Both the position numbers and the translations under genes were made by a program. Below are positions 46,361-58,811 of a stretch of DNA of 64,000 nt, one piece after another; within the stretch, counting starts at the first letter, position 1, and the number at the start of each line of letters is the position of its first letter. The notes below the pieces were generated by a model that saw only the letters and a program-made list of their open reading frames with translations, did not search any database and was not told where the DNA came from. The stretch is taken from NCBI RefSeq assembly GCF_910594005.1, contig NC_057826.1:27437501-27501500 (forward strand). The letters are read 5' to 3'. The DNA is from Cervus elaphus (Eukaryota; Chordata; Mammalia; Artiodactyla; Cervidae).

Positions 46361-46511
46361 ATGTATACAAAAGCTTTTCTATAAAGGCTTGAAAAAGAAT
46401 ATAAAAAAAAAGAGATGGACAAATTGGAGAACATAAACTAAAGGAAATGGGAGCACTGAATATGGGATAGAAAAAGTAAAACAAACTAGATAAAAGTAAA
46501 AGATCATCAAG

Positions 46512-46650
46512 TAGTCCAGTTGTTTTTAAACATGACTGCTCATTAGAAACATATCTGGAGCTCTGGAGAAAAAAGGCAATACCTAAGGATTTGTATTTTT
46601 TCAAAATATTTCAAGATAATTCTGATAAGCATCTAGATTTTAAAAAGTGA
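46512..46650 (+). mobile_element. MER5A-like hAT remnant
   Basis: CATTAGAAACATATCTGGAG, CTCTGGAG, GGCAATACCTAAGGATTTGT and TTTCAAGATAATTCTGATAA follow the MER5A order. The rest to 46934 is unassigned. Confidence 0.65.
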
Positions 46651-47086
46651 TTACAGGTTTTTCTATTAGGGCCTAGTTTTGGTGATAAAGAGTTCTATTA
46701 TTTTTCTGTTTACCAATCACAAACAATGGTATTAAGTGAGTAATAGTTACATAATCACAATAGTAAAAGATGCTTATCAGTTTTCACAATTAATAGCCAG
46801 ACAAAAAATAAAAAGTAATTACAATTGCAAGCCATAATGGGAACATGATTAACTTAACAATATAAAATAATTGCATGCAATTTGGGGGAGTCAAGTAGGG
46901 TGATGTGGTAAGTGGAAGTGCATACATGCACATGTTTTTATCTATCCAGTCAGTCTATGTCTTTTGGTTGATGCATTTAATCCATTTGCGTTTAAAATAA
47001 CTATTGATATGTATGATCTTAGTACCATTTTCTTAATTGTTCTGGTTTATTTTCTGTAGATCTTTTCCTTCTCTTGTGTTTCCTGC

Positions 47087-47871
47087 CTAAAGAAGTTCCT
47101 TCAGCATTTGTTGTAAAGCTGGTTTGATGGTGCTGAATTCTCTTAACTTTTGCTTGTCTGGAAAGCTTTTTACTTCATCAAATCTGAAGGCATGTCTTGC
47201 TGGATAGAGTATTCATGGTTGTAGTTTCTTTGCTTTCATCACTTTAAATATATCATGTCATTCCCCTCCAGCTTGTAGGGTTTCTGTTAAGAAATCAGCT
47301 GATAGCCTGGTGGGAGTTCTCCTTTATGTAACTTGTCATTTTTCCCTTGTTACTTTTAATATTTTATCTCTGTCTTTAATTTCTGTCAGTTTGATTACTG
47401 TCTCGGTGTGTTCCTCCTTGGGTTTATCCTACCTGGGACTCTCTGTTCTTCCTGGATTTGGTTGACTATTTCCTTTTCCATATTCAGGAAGTTTTCAATT
47501 ATTATCTCTTCAAATAATTTCTCAGATTCTCTCTCTCTCTCTTCTCCTTCTGGGACCCCTATAATGCTAATGTTGGTGTGTTTAATGTTGTCCCAGAGGT
47601 CTCTTAGGCTGTCTTCATTTCTTTTCATTCTTTTTTCTATATTCTGTTCTATGGCAGTGATTTCCACCATTCTGTCCTCCAGATCATTTTTCCATTCTTC
47701 TGCCTTAGTTATTCTGCCACTGATTGCTTTTGGTATATTACTCATCTCTGTTTGTTTGGTAAACATTTCTTGCATTTTCTCCATCTTCACCTCCATTCTC
47801 TTCCCCTTTTCCCAAGATCCTGGATCATCTTCACTATCATTATTCTGAATTCTTTTTCTGGAATGTTGCAT
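47087..47871 (-). pseudogene. L1 ORF1, broken
   Basis: The minus-strand frame opens at 47871 (MQHSRKRIQNNDSEDDPGSW), has a coiled-coil stretch (residues about 20-100) and enters the RRM (LRDLWDNIKHTNISIIGVPE). An insertion-prone CT run at 47529-47543 encodes EERERESEKL. The frame is open to 47395. The remaining C-terminal text is out of frame and reaches LKELL-stop at 47087-47089. It differs clearly from the ORF1 at 15707, which points to another L1 subfamily. Confidence 0.88.
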
Positions 47872-48027
47872 ATCTCCATTTCATTTAGTTGTTTTTTTTT
47901 TTTTTTTTTCTGGGATTTTATCTTGTCCTTTCATCTGGAACATAAATTTCTGCATTTTCATTGTGATTAACTTTCTGTAATATGTTTTTTTTTGTTTTAG
48001 CCACTGTAAGACTGTGCTTCTTGCTGC

Positions 48028-48178
48028 TTCTGTCTGCCATCTAATGGATGAGGCTAAGAGGCTTGTGTAAGCTTCTTGATGGGAGGGACTGGTGATGGGT
48101 CTTGTTCTAGTGGGCAGGGCCTTGCTCAGTAAAGCTTTTTATCTGCTGATGGGTGGGGTTGCACTTCCTCCTTGGTAG
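48028..48178 (-). other. L1 5' UTR module shared with BovB leader
   Basis: This minus-strand stretch just upstream of ORF1 matches the 5' terminal part of the BovB at 3638-3802 block by block. See that entry for the shared landmarks. Confidence 0.7.
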
Positions 48179-48869
48179 TTGTTTGGCCTAAGGCGACCAA
48201 GCCCTGGGGTCTATGAGCTCTGTGGTAGGGTTAACCCCAAGAGAATTTATGCCAAATGGGACCTTCCAGTGCCCTAGTCCCTGTGGTGAGCCCTTGTCAA
48301 CCCACAACTCCACAAGAGGCCCGCCAACACTAGCAGGTAGTTTTGGTTCAGTCTGCTGTGGGGTCACTGCTCCTCTCCTCTGGGTCTTGGCGTGTGCAAA
48401 GTTTTGTGTGTGCCCTCCAAGACTTGAGTCTCTGTTTCCCTCAGTCCTCTAGAAGGTCTATAATCAAAGCCTGCAGACTCTCAAAGCCAGATTCCCTAGG
48501 GATTCCCAGTCCCTTTGTCAGATCCCCAGGCTAGGATGCCTGAAGTGGGGTTCAGAGCTTTCACATTAGTGTGAGAAATTCTCTCATATTATTGTTCTAC
48601 AGTCCGTGGGTCACCCACCTGGTGGGTATGGGATTTGATTTTATTCTGATTGCCCCCCTCCTACTGTCTCACTGCAGCTTCTTCTTTGTCTTTGGACGTG
48701 GGGTATCTTTTTGGTGGGTTTCAGCATCCTCCTGTCCATGGTTGTTCAAGGAATAGCTGCAATTTTGGTGCTCACACAGAAGGAGATGAGCGAGTGTTCT
48801 TCTACTTCACCATCTTCAATAGGAAGCCCCCTGGTCTTCATTTAAATTGGTGTTCCCCTATAGCTACAG

Positions 48870-49074
48870 GGTTTCCTTGGTGGCTCAGATGGTAAAGAAT
48901 CTGCCTGCAATGTGGGAGACCTGGGTCCCATCCCTGGTTTGGGAAGAGCCCCTGGAGGAGGGGATGGCAACCCACTCCAATATTCTTGCCTGAAAAATCC
49001 CTTGGACAGAGGAGCCTGGCAGGCTACAGTCCATGGGGTCACAAAGAGCACAGCTGAGCAATTAAGCACAGTAC
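48870..49074 (+). mobile_element. Bov-tA SINE at L1 5' flank
   Basis: Plus-strand SINE with ATAGCTACAG (48860-48869) and ATAGATACAG (49075-49084) as a 10-bp target-site duplication with one mismatch. The B box is altered (GGTCCCATCCC). It lies about 50 bp outside the 5' end of the antisense L1. Confidence 0.92.
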
Positions 49075-49084
49075 ATAGATACAG

Positions 49085-49650
49085 TGGGGTTTTTTCAGGC
49101 TGGTTGTTATCTTTATCTCTCTAAAATTTAATAAAGATGTATCTTGGTATGAATTATGTGAATTTATCCTATTTGAAATTAGCTTGGTTTCTTGAATCTG
49201 TAGATTTATATCTTTTGCCAAATTTGGAAAGGTTTCAGCTGCTATTTCTTTGAATAATTTTTCAGTTCAACTCTCTTTCTTCTCCTTCTGGGACTCCAGT
49301 GACACACACATTAAGCTTTTTGTTATTGTTCCAAAGGTTCCTGAGACTATTTTTAGAAAATGTGTTTTCTCTCTGTTGTTCAAATTGGGTAAATTCTGTT
49401 GTTCTAAGCTCAAGTTCACTGATTTTATTCTCTATCATCCACATTCCATTATTTATCAAGTCTTAAAATTTTGGTATTTATATTTTTTATCTCTGCAATT
49501 TATATTGCTTATTTTTTACAGACACTATTACTTTGCAAAGATTTTCTACTTTTTAATGTACTTGAAAAGAATTTGTAATTTTTTATTAAAGTATTTTAAT
49601 GAAATGCTTTGAAATCTTATCAAACACTCACAACAATTAAATAATCTCCT
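49085..49650 (-). mobile_element. Antisense old L1 ORF1 region
   Basis: The plus strand reads as reversed old L1 or HAL1 ORF1 (TTTCAGCTGCTATTTCTTTG, TCCTTCTGGGACTCCAGTGA, AAGTTCACTGATTTTATTCT). The minus frame gives ELELRTTEFTQFEQQRENTF and LRNLWNNNKKLNVCVTGVPE, the coiled coil and RRM start of ORF1. Confidence 0.78.
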
Positions 49651-49999
49651 GGATATTGGTATGTGATTTTTAATTACTGTCTTTTGGATATTTTGGATAT
49701 TGTGTTGACAGACTAGGATTCTATTTCTTATCTTCTTCAATTAGTTGGCAGTCTTCATGTTGAGGTACAGCAACAAGGCCATGTATATTCAACTCCTCAC
49801 CCTTTGATATTAGAAGAGGGGAGGGGGAAACAAAATGCCAAATAGCCCTGCCCCCACACCTCTTTCTACTTTGTTGATGAGTAATTGGATAGAATCTCTA
49901 TTATCCCTCAGTCTCAAATGGGTGGGGAAGTAAAGTCTGATTGTCCAAATTGATTTTTGATACAGCAATCCAAAAGATACAGCAGAGCAATTCAATAAA
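49651..49999. other. Unassigned sequence
   Basis: Nothing recognised. It contains a small purine run at 49813-49832. Confidence 0.4.
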
Positions 50000-51235
50000 A
50001 ATTCAACAATTTTCAACTAATGGTTTTGAATATAATTTTGTATAACTGAATATACATATGAAAAAGTTAAACCTCAACTCATATGTCTTACCCTATACAA
50101 AAAAAGTTTTGAGAAAGATTGTTCACCTAAAACTAAAAGCTAATATTATATAACTTCTTAAAATAAAACATAAGAATGAGAATATCTCTGTGACCTGGGG
50201 TCAGGTAAACATCTCTTAGGCAGAGGAAACAACCACAAAGGAAAAAATGGTATGATATATTTAATCAAAATTTAATCTTCTACTCATAGAAGAACAGCTT
50301 TAAGAAAATGAACATGCAAATATTTATATAACATATACCTGAAAATTTATATGAAGAATATACTAAGAATTTCTGTAAGTAAAGAATAGACAAAACCCAG
50401 TTTAAAAACATATAAAGGACTGGAATAGACACATGGCAAAATATGACACATGAATTGCTCAATAAGCACAAATGAGCTTACGTTAGTTTTCAAGACATCA
50501 GATATTAAAACCATAAAAATATGCCACTTAAAATAACTAGAATGGCTAAAATTAAAAAGGATGTCAGTACCAAAGTTTGGGGGGATGGGATAACAACTGA
50601 AGCTCTTATGCATTATTAGTGGGAGAGTAAAATGATTAAAAAAAAAAGAAAATTGAAAAACAGTTTGGAAGTTTCTTTTAAGGTTAAATATACTCTTACT
50701 CCATGATCCAACAATTTCAGTCCCAGGCATCTACCCAAGAGAAATAAAAACCTATCCACATAGATACTTGTACAATAATGTTCCAGAAGCTTTATTCAAC
50801 AGTAGCAAAAAAGAAAAAAAAAAGGAAAACTTGTAAATATTTATCAATGGTGAAATAATTAAATTCCTGTTTAATCACACCATGGACTCCTCTAAATAAA
50901 AACAAAAAATATATGCAACAATGGGCAAGAATCTCATAAACATTATACCAAAAGAAATAAGCCAAATCTAAAGACCGCATACTGTGTGATTCCATTTATG
51001 TGAAATCCTAGAACAGGCAAAACAAATCAGAAAAGTAGTTGCTGTTGATAGGGTGAAATTTCATTGGAAGAGCATGAGAGATCATCTGAGGAAAGGAAAA
51101 TGTTTTATGTTGTTTTATTATGCATAAGAGTTACCCAGGTATTTGCCTTCTTCAAATCTAGATTTTTACACTTAAAACCGATGTATTTCACTGTATGTAA
51201 ATTTCACTTCAAAGAAAAAAGAATGGTAATTAAAT
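50000..51235 (+). mobile_element. Old L1M 3' half
   Basis: Plus-strand L1 C-terminal ORF2 and 3' UTR: GAATATCTCTGTGACCTGGG, AATATGACACATGAATTGCT, AAAATAACTAGAATGGCTAA, CATCTACCCAAGAGAAATAA, TGTGTGATTCCATTTATGTG, ending CACTGTATGTAAATTTCACT. Confidence 0.8.
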
Positions 51236-51305
51236 TTTGAAATAGAAAAAAGTTAAATGTTAGGGCAATGGGTTGGAAGTTCTTGTTTACAGTCATTGAG
51301 GTAAG

Positions 51306-51521
51306 GAAGTGAAAGTGTGTGTTGCTCAGTCCTGTCCAACTCCTTGCAGCCCCATGGGCTGTAGCCCATTAGGTTCCTCTGTCTGTGGAATTCTCCAGGC
51401 AAGAATACTGGAGTGGGTTGCCATTTCCTTCTCCAGCGGATCTTTCCCACCCAGGGATCTAAACCCAGGTCTTCTGCATTGCAGGGAGATTCTTTACCAT
51501 CTGAGCCACGAGGGAAGCCCA
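51306..51521 (-). mobile_element. Bov-tA SINE
   Basis: Minus-strand SINE with a perfect 15-bp target-site duplication AGTCATTGAGGTAAG at 51291-51305 and 51522-51536. Head end CTGAGCCACGAGGGAAGCCC. Confidence 0.95.
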
Positions 51522-51536
51522 AGTCATTGAGGTAAG

Positions 51537-53679
51537 TTTAGGCAAAAGAAGAACATGCCACTAATTTTTCAATGAGAAAAGTGTCTATTAATCTCATCCT
51601 ATCAAAAGGTGATCTAGGAAGAAAAATGTTAATACATTAAAAAGGTTATATGCTGAGAGAGGCAAGTATTTACCTCTCAGATTTCTGTGAAGATAGTCCT
51701 ATTTTGAACTGGATCACCTCATCTGACAATTCTGTTGCCAATAATGATGAAAGTGCTGTCAGAGTTTGGAAGAGGAAAACTAATTGGACGTGGAAGGTGG
51801 GTTGGTCCAACAGAGACTGAAAAGCCTTGGCCTTAGGACCTGTTTCCTTCAGTGCCTCTTTCAAATGCTTCATGTGTTAATTTTCGCTTGGCAATAGAAG
51901 AGTCATATACTGCTCCCAATTAATCTATGTCAAAATCTTCTCTTTATTATGCTGAATAACAGTGAAAAAATTATTTTACTTAGGACTATAGGTTGTTGAT
52001 TAGATGGAAATATTTCCTAGATCTGTTGGATATTTCCTAGAGCTGTTGGATATTTTGTTGCAACAATAAAGAATTTTTTAGACTCTCTGGTTTCTCAAAT
52101 AGGGTAGTTATTTAGCTACGATGCTATCTCATGCTATGGGGTTGGCTAGACGATCTCAGGAGGACATTTTAGCTCTGAAATTCTTAAGCATTTAAAAAAT
52201 GTTTCCAGTCCTCTTAAGTGTCATTGCGATAATCAGAATTTCATCTCTTCCCCTAGATACAGTTTAGCAGATTATTTTTATACTTTGAAGCATCAGTGCA
52301 AAGATCTATTGTCAGAGTGTCACTTAAGATTAAAAGCACATTATAAAGGCCAATGGTGTAATATTCTAAGAACTGAACTATCTCTTAACATTACTTCTAG
52401 GTATGCTTGTAATATACATCACCCCCAAGTCCAAATAAAAAACTGAATTGTGAGTAAATATTTGAAGTAGACATTAAAATGTGGTACATAGATCACAATT
52501 TTACCCTCTAAATGTGCTATTAGTAAAATTTACCCTCTCTATTTGCTACTAGTAAGTTGAAAACAGTGTGGGCTGTCCCTGGAAGTACTTTTTGTTATGC
52601 TTTTCAATTTTTGATCTTACATAGAACTAGATCTCACTAACGGTAATAACACTGCATTAAATGATATTGAAATTTAACTTTCCATCAAATTCCCATTAAA
52701 AGTGGCACTTCTAGTTAATTCTTTGTGCTTATGAAACATGAAGTTTTTATAAGGATGAGCTTAACTTGAACCATTAAAACACTGCTAACATTATAATGCT
52801 GCTAATAATTGTAATGGAAGCTGCTATAACCTCTTATAATTGTTATATTGTACTTAACATGCTGAACCACAGATCATAAGTAATAAAAATTAGATGGTAG
52901 GTATAGTCATTATTTTTATTATTATTTTGCTTCAGGGAGAATCTATTTTGTAATAAACAAAGTTTATCTGAACATGAACATGCAGTGGCAGTCCACTATG
53001 CTATGAGTTTAAAAATGCTATCATCTCAAAGGCCTTCAGAAATATTGTAAATTCTAGAGCATTTGAAAATATTTTATTTTTTAATACATGAAAGTAAGCT
53101 TCTTATGATAGAACATGGTTTATTAGAAGGATGCAAAGTAGAGCAGGAGATTTCAGGTTAAGATTTTAGTCTGACCCACAGCCTCAAACTTGGCTTCAGA
53201 AAGTGCTAGAAGCTATAAGAGGAAGACATGAAAACCAGGTTCTATTCAGTCCTAAAATTGCTATTCCTTTCATCTGCCAGAAGCTTCACTTTCTCCCTCT
53301 GCTGACTTTGGTTTTCAGCATGAATAAGGTGGAATTTTTCCTGTTGGTAGCAGAAGAATGTTTTTTAACAGGATTTTTTCCACTTCTTATTTATTTTGTT
53401 TTGGGTGCCAGAAAATGAGTTAACTAGTATATTCTAGGTTTCAGGTATGACGGTAGGTGGTGAAGGAAATTACCACCATGAGTCTTATTTCCTATGCAAC
53501 AAATCCATATTCTTATAAATCTGTATTTACACTAAAGATATAATAGAAAACTATGGTGATTCTTTAAATGACTACAAGCAGCTGAAATTTTCTTGAAGTT
53601 TCTAATGTGCTTAAATATGTAATAACTATGGCCGTGATACAAGCTAAACATGGTATAAATAAAATCATATTAAGAAACT
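51537..53679. other. Unassigned, repeat-poor sequence
   Basis: About 2.1 kb with no recognised repeat or gene. A small duplication (GATATTTCCTAGAGCTGTTG-type) lies at 52012-52055. The 53100-53410 part has more even composition but only a 71-codon frame without similarity. Confidence 0.4.
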
Positions 53680-53977
53680 AGGGAATCAACCCTGAATATT
53701 CATTAGAAGGACTAACACTGAAGTAAAGTTCCAATACTTTGGACACCTGATGTGAGGAGCCAATTCATGGGAAAAGACCCTGATTTGGGGAAAAGATTGA
53801 GGGCAGGAGGAGAAGGGGGCAACAAAGGATGAGATGGATAGATGACATCGCTGGCTCAATGGATATGAGTTTGAGCAAAGTCCAGGAGATAGTGAAGAAC
53901 AGGGGAACCTGGCGTGCTGCAGTCCATGGGGTCACAGAGAGTTGGACATAACTTAGCAACTAAACAACAAACAACAA
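53680..53977 (+). mobile_element. BovB 3' fragment (about 300 bp)
   Basis: From GGGAATCAACCCTGAATATT through GTGCTGCAGTCCATGGGGTC to ACTTAGCAACTAAACAACAA. Its 5' start is nearly the same as in the copy at 21085. Confidence 0.92.
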
Positions 53978-54610
53978 GATGAAGGAAACTATATTTACAA
54001 CCATTTCAAAACACTGAGTAGAATTCTAAGGATGAGATAGAACACTTAAATTTACCTTTGTTGCTTTGCCTAACTTTGTAGAACAGAACTCTGAACTTTC
54101 ACCTAAAGGGTAAGACTGCCTGATATGAGATACTTTTAATTAGATTAAGCCAGATCCACAGGGTGTCTGAAAAAAAAAAAGAGGAAGAATCTTCCTCAGA
54201 GCTTTTCTTCCATCACTGTCCTCCTGAATAGGCCTAGAAAATAGCCCAAATTTTCCCCTTGGGACAAAAACATAAAATCGTATCTTGGTTTCATGGTCTT
54301 AACATGATTTTCAACTCTATTTTCCATTTGGTAATGAACTAACTTATTAGGAGTCATTTTAAATGAAGCATAACAGTGGGATTCTACATAAAAGACATTC
54401 TGGATTTCTGGTACCAAGAAGAATATCACTTGAAATGATTAAAAGTAGAATTTCTATAATAAATCTACCTTGTAGATCAAGTACAAAGATGTTTTGTTGG
54501 TTTCTGTTTCAACCATGACTTGCTGAAGGCATTTATTCCCTCTGAGGACTGGGGGTTATTGCTTAAGATAAGACTTAAAATACATGAACTTCCTGACGAA
54601 AGATACAAGT
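53978..54610. other. Unassigned sequence
   Basis: Nothing recognised. An A-run lies at 54170-54180. Confidence 0.4.
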
Positions 54611-55035
54611 CATTCTCTATATTACAGATGACTGACTCCAACCTTATTTGGGAATAGGGATTTTTGCAGAAGTAATTAGATAAAATGAAGTAATTCTCGA
54701 TTAGGGTGGGCCCTAAATCCAATGATTCATGTCCTTGTAACAACAAGAGAGGTCAGGGTCACAGAGATTTACATGGAAGGAGGACATCATGTGAAGACCG
54801 AGACAAAGATTGGAGAGTTGCCTCCGTAAATCAAAGAATGCCAACAACTGCTGGCAGAGAAAGCCTGGAAGAAAGGCCTGGAACAGATTCTGCCTCTGAG
54901 TCTCAGAAGAAACCAGTCCTACTGACGCCTTTGTTTTTAGATTTTAAGCCTCCAGCCCTGGGAGAGAATAAATATCTGTTGTTTTGAGCCACCCAACTTG
55001 TAGTAATTTATTATGGCACTCCTATAAAATTAATG
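54611..55035 (+). mobile_element. MLT1-like MaLR LTR
   Basis: CCAACCTTATTTGGGAATAG, TAGGGTGGGCCCTAAATCCA, GGACATCATGTGAAGACCGA, GAAAGGCCTGGAACAGATTC, then AATATCTGTTGTTTTGAGCC and CACCCAACTTGTAGTAATTT. This is the MLT1-group LTR order on the plus strand. The AGAATAAATATC stretch is the polyadenylation region. Confidence 0.75.
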
Positions 55036-55307
55036 TGCTTCCCAATTATTTTTATAACCAAAATTCTCCAAACCTCTTTAACATTTGGGCAAGTAAAGAG
55101 TCACATGGATAGTAATAACTCAAATTTAATTGAGGCTTACTCACCCCTTCTGATGCAAGGTACTCAGTCCCTTTGAAAAGATTTCCCCTTCCTCACAATC
55201 CAGACCTTGTATTCCGGGCACCTCCAGGGAGAGTTTCCTGTGTGTGCACAGATGTCTGCCCTCAGCAGACCTTTCCATGGCTGCTGCGGATATCTCTCTT
55301 TGCCTGT

Positions 55308-55532
55308 GTGTGCATGTGTGTTCAGTTGCTTCAATCATATTCAACTCATTGTGACCCTGTGGACTTCAGCCCACCAGTCTCCTCTCTCCATGGGATTTTC
55401 CAGGCAAGAAGACTGGAGTGGGTTGCCATTTCCTACTCCAGGGGATCTTCCCGACCCAGGGATTGAGAACGTGTCTCTGCATCTCCTGCATTGCAGGTAG
55501 ATTCTTTACCATCTGAGCCACCGGGGAAAACC
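55308..55532 (-). mobile_element. Bov-tA SINE
   Basis: Minus-strand SINE: tail GTTGCTTCAATCATATTCAA, body CAAGAAGACTGGAGTGGGTT, head CTGAGCCACCGGGGAAAACC. A TG-rich stretch precedes the tail. A small insertion (GTCTCTGCATCTCC) lies near the B box. Confidence 0.9.
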
Positions 55533-56369
55533 CTTCTCTGCCTGGACTGTCACTGAAAAACTGAAGATGCCAAATTTTCAGGGAGTCTGTGACATTGGAG
55601 GGAGGTAAGCCTCTCAAACTCCTGTGTGTTTCATTGAGATAAAGGGATTCTAAAACATTACTGATTCAGTAGAATAGCTTTTTAAATTTCTACATATGCC
55701 TTTCTTTCTGTCTAGAAACTAGACAAGGGGCTATGAAGGAAATAGGAAAATTTCAAATAATATACATCAGACTGAACCTATGATTGCCCTCTTCATCAGT
55801 TAAGGAGTTGAATCTGGTCAGCCTATCATTCTCTCTTGGGATGAGTTCCCTTTAGGTTTTTCATCTCCTATCAAATGGATCTTGGTCAGTCCACCTGCCA
55901 GTTCAAGTATATCCAAATTTTAAATGTGAATGAATGAGATGAAATCCTCCCTGAATGTTTGAGTGATTCTAGAGTAAATTTAATGTTTCTTTTCCTTAAC
56001 ATAAAATGTTTAGAATGCTCTACTATTTTCCATGTTTTCAACCCCCATGAGATTTTATAGAGTTCCTGATATAATATTGTGGCAGGTTTCTTTTTTTAAC
56101 CTGCCCTGTTTCTTGGGGGCTGGTGGTGGGTGGGAAGTTCAGTGAAGAGAGGGGAAAAAACAAACAAACAAACAAAAAAAACAGGTCAGCTCTTTTTGAA
56201 AAGGTCACAGTCATTATTATAAAAGTAAATATTACCTCAGCTACAAGCTCTGTTGCTGCCACTCACTCACATCAGCTGCCCCTCTGCTCCTCCGCAGCAA
56301 ACACGAGAGCTACTGTTACTGCCCAGGGAATATTACCGGTGTGACAGTCAGTCTTACTGATTTGTTCTC
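55533..56369. other. Unassigned sequence
   Basis: No repeat recognised. 56230-56345 is richer in G and C (CAGCTGCCCCTCTGCTCCTC) than its surroundings and has no frame with similarity. Confidence 0.4.
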
Positions 56370-56572
56370 TTACTGGTGGCTCAGATGGTAAAGAGTCTGC
56401 CTGCAACACGGAAGACCTGAGTTCAATCCCTGCGTCTGGAAGATCCCCTGAAGAAGGAAATGGCAACCCACTCCAGTATTCTTGCCTGGAAAGTCCTATG
56501 GATGGAGGAGCCTGGCGGGCTACAGTCCATAGGATCAAAAAGAGTCAGGCAAGACTGAATGACTTCACTTCA
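56370..56572 (+). mobile_element. Bov-tA SINE
   Basis: Plus-strand SINE lacking the first bases of the head. B box GGTTCAATCCC-like (GAGTTCAATCCC at about 56419). Body CCAGTATTCTTGCCTGGAAA, tail GAATGACTTCACTTCAA. Confidence 0.92.
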
Positions 56573-58524
56573 ACCTTCAACAGGTAGTACTTGACCTGAT
56601 GGGAAAGATGCTGAAGAGATCACAGTTCTATACTAATCATTACTTTATAATTTTAACAACTCTGTTTCAGCATATAGCAGCTGAGGAGAATGGCCTATAT
56701 GTGGTTGTGGAGGGTAACTCAGATAGGTCTGAAAATGTAAATATGCACAAGAGAAAGTGCTAAGGCTTTGATCCTTCTTTCAGTTTCTACTGTATTTGAT
56801 TCTGACCCTTTCTCTTCTTAACTCCAACCTCTAACTACATTAACTACAACTCTGTGTAGTAATGACCCCCATCTGTACTATGCAGTCCTATCTAGGATAC
56901 AAGTTTCTATATACCCACAGCACTGAGACTGGATATGGTAAGAGACAGACATGAGTTTCAGTTTATTTTCATAAGTGCCAGTTGCCATTCTGTGTCTTCT
57001 ATTCTTGCAAGTTCCAGTTTGTCCTTGCTCTCATTCAACATCCAGTTTTTCCACTGTCCCTCTGGCTAGCTATTGTGACTTGAAGTTCCATTGAAGTAAC
57101 CATTGCACACAGAAACAACAGGCTGCTTCAACCACTCACACAGTTGTGTGATGTCCAATCCCTAATATAAATTAATCATTCTATATCACTTGTAGCAGTT
57201 CTATTTTTATGATATAACCCTGACTGATATATTCTCTAATTAGGTAAATTTAAATATGCTTTAATTTCTAAAATAAGGGTATGTCCTTGATTTATATTTA
57301 TTCTAATTGTTTTCATGAGAATCAGCAAAGAATTCTCATAAGAAAAAAATTTGAATAGTTATATAACATACAGATGAAAGCTATATATATATAGTATGTA
57401 TATATTTTTACATACTAATTACTATATTTTCAGTGAGTTTTACTTTACCTAGGAATAAAATAATTATTAATTTAATGAAAGTTTTAAAGGCTCAAATTAA
57501 TTTTAAGACTTCCAAACAAGTGCCCTGAGCAATTTACTTGACACATGCAAATAATATTGAAAATAATTGTGGAAGATAATGAAATGCTATAGAGGTGTCT
57601 GGAAATGTAAAATATTATTCAATTAAAATATTTTTTCTTTTTACATAAAATTTGACTTTGCAAACTAACTGCACTCAGGTTTTTATTTCTGACAATAAAA
57701 GACAGCCAGTGTTCCTGAATTTTCCTTCCAAGACTTTCTGGAAAATAATCAAAATCCAATTTGTCTGATCTCTTGTCTGTCCTGAATGGAAGAAATGAGA
57801 AATCTTTGTAATTGCTTAAAGTCAGAATGAGTGCATATTGAAGGTCCTCTTTGCATGACATATGATTTATAATACATAATGTTTGCTGAATAAATAAATG
57901 GATGGATGAACCAATCCATCAGTAAGAACATGGTCTGCACATATTGATCTCTTCTTACATTGCAGAAAGGAAAGCACCGAACTCCTGATGAATTCCTACC
58001 TCATTTTCTAGGTGGAAACTTTTCATAGACTCACTGTATTAACCTGGTCACAGGGTAAGACTACTGTGCCAAGTGGTACTCCAGTTAACAAAATAGGCCG
58101 TAAGACTAAGAGAAGTTGATAATAGCAATATTTTATTTTCTTTGGTTTCTCCTTTATGTAATGAATTACACTTACTAAGATTCATCAGTGGCTTTTGTCT
58201 AATAATATAAAATATTGAGATGAGAGGCCAGACTACGTACATTAGATGATCTGGAGAATTTCATGAGTGTGAGCTAAAGGTAGTTTAGAGTCAGGTGACT
58301 TTTGAATGAAAAGATAAAGGTCCTCCAAAATGCCAGTTCCTCTGATTCTAACTACCTGGATTTTTCTTAGTGTGAGGGAGTCAGAATCATGGAAGAATTT
58401 AGTTAGTCCTTAATTAAACATATAGGTAAATCTGATTCTGGCCAATTGTGTTAGAAGCTAACAAGTGGAAATGAAAGTGTGCTCTCATTAAAGGAGTAAA
58501 ATTCAAGACAAGATAAAGATAGAT
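56573..58524. other. Mostly unassigned sequence with a possible LTR
   Basis: 56890-57235 ends in TATGATATAACCCTGACTGATATA-like text, recalling the 3' end of MaLR or MER-type LTRs, but I cannot name it. The remainder, including 57620-58300, shows no repeat or gene. Confidence 0.35.
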
Positions 58525-58811
58525 AAAGGAGATCTAATCAGTCAATCCTAAAGGAAATCAAACCTGAATATTCACTGGAAAGTCTGATGCTGAAGTTTCA
58601 ATACTCTGACTACCTGATGTGAAGAGCCAACTCACTGGAAAAGACCCTGGTGCTGGGAAAGATTGAGAGCAAAAGGAGAAGGGGGATGAAGATGGTTAGA
58701 TAGCATCACTGACTTAATAGACATAAATTTGAGCAAACTCTGGGAGTTATTGAAAGACAAGGAAGCCTGGCATGCTGCAGTTCATGTAGTCACAAAGAAT
58801 TGGACACAACA
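58525..58811 (+). mobile_element. BovB 3' fragment, head-to-tail with the next
   Basis: From AAAGGAGATCTAATCAGTCA through ATTCACTGGAAAGTCTGATG to AGAATTGGACACAAC. A second, longer BovB starts at once after its tail. Confidence 0.92.

Larger units (their letters stand above)
46935..48820 (-). mobile_element. Ruminant L1, 5' UTR plus ORF1 only, 3'-truncated
   Basis: On the minus strand, GAAGATGG at about 48811-48818 marks the 5' end. A 0.95 kb 5' UTR follows, then ORF1 (47871 down to 47087), the inter-ORF spacer and the first ORF2 codons (AAACGCAAATGGATTAAATG at about 46980). The match ends at about 46935. More than 3.5 kb of ORF2 and 3' UTR is absent. Its 5' UTR differs from that of the plus-strand L1 at 12200. 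Confidence 0.9.

Noticed and set aside
47408..47848. 146-codon plus-strand frame
   Set aside because: Antisense shadow of the minus-strand L1 ORF1.
54706..54987. 93-codon plus-strand frame
   Set aside because: It falls in an MLT1-like LTR, which is non-coding.
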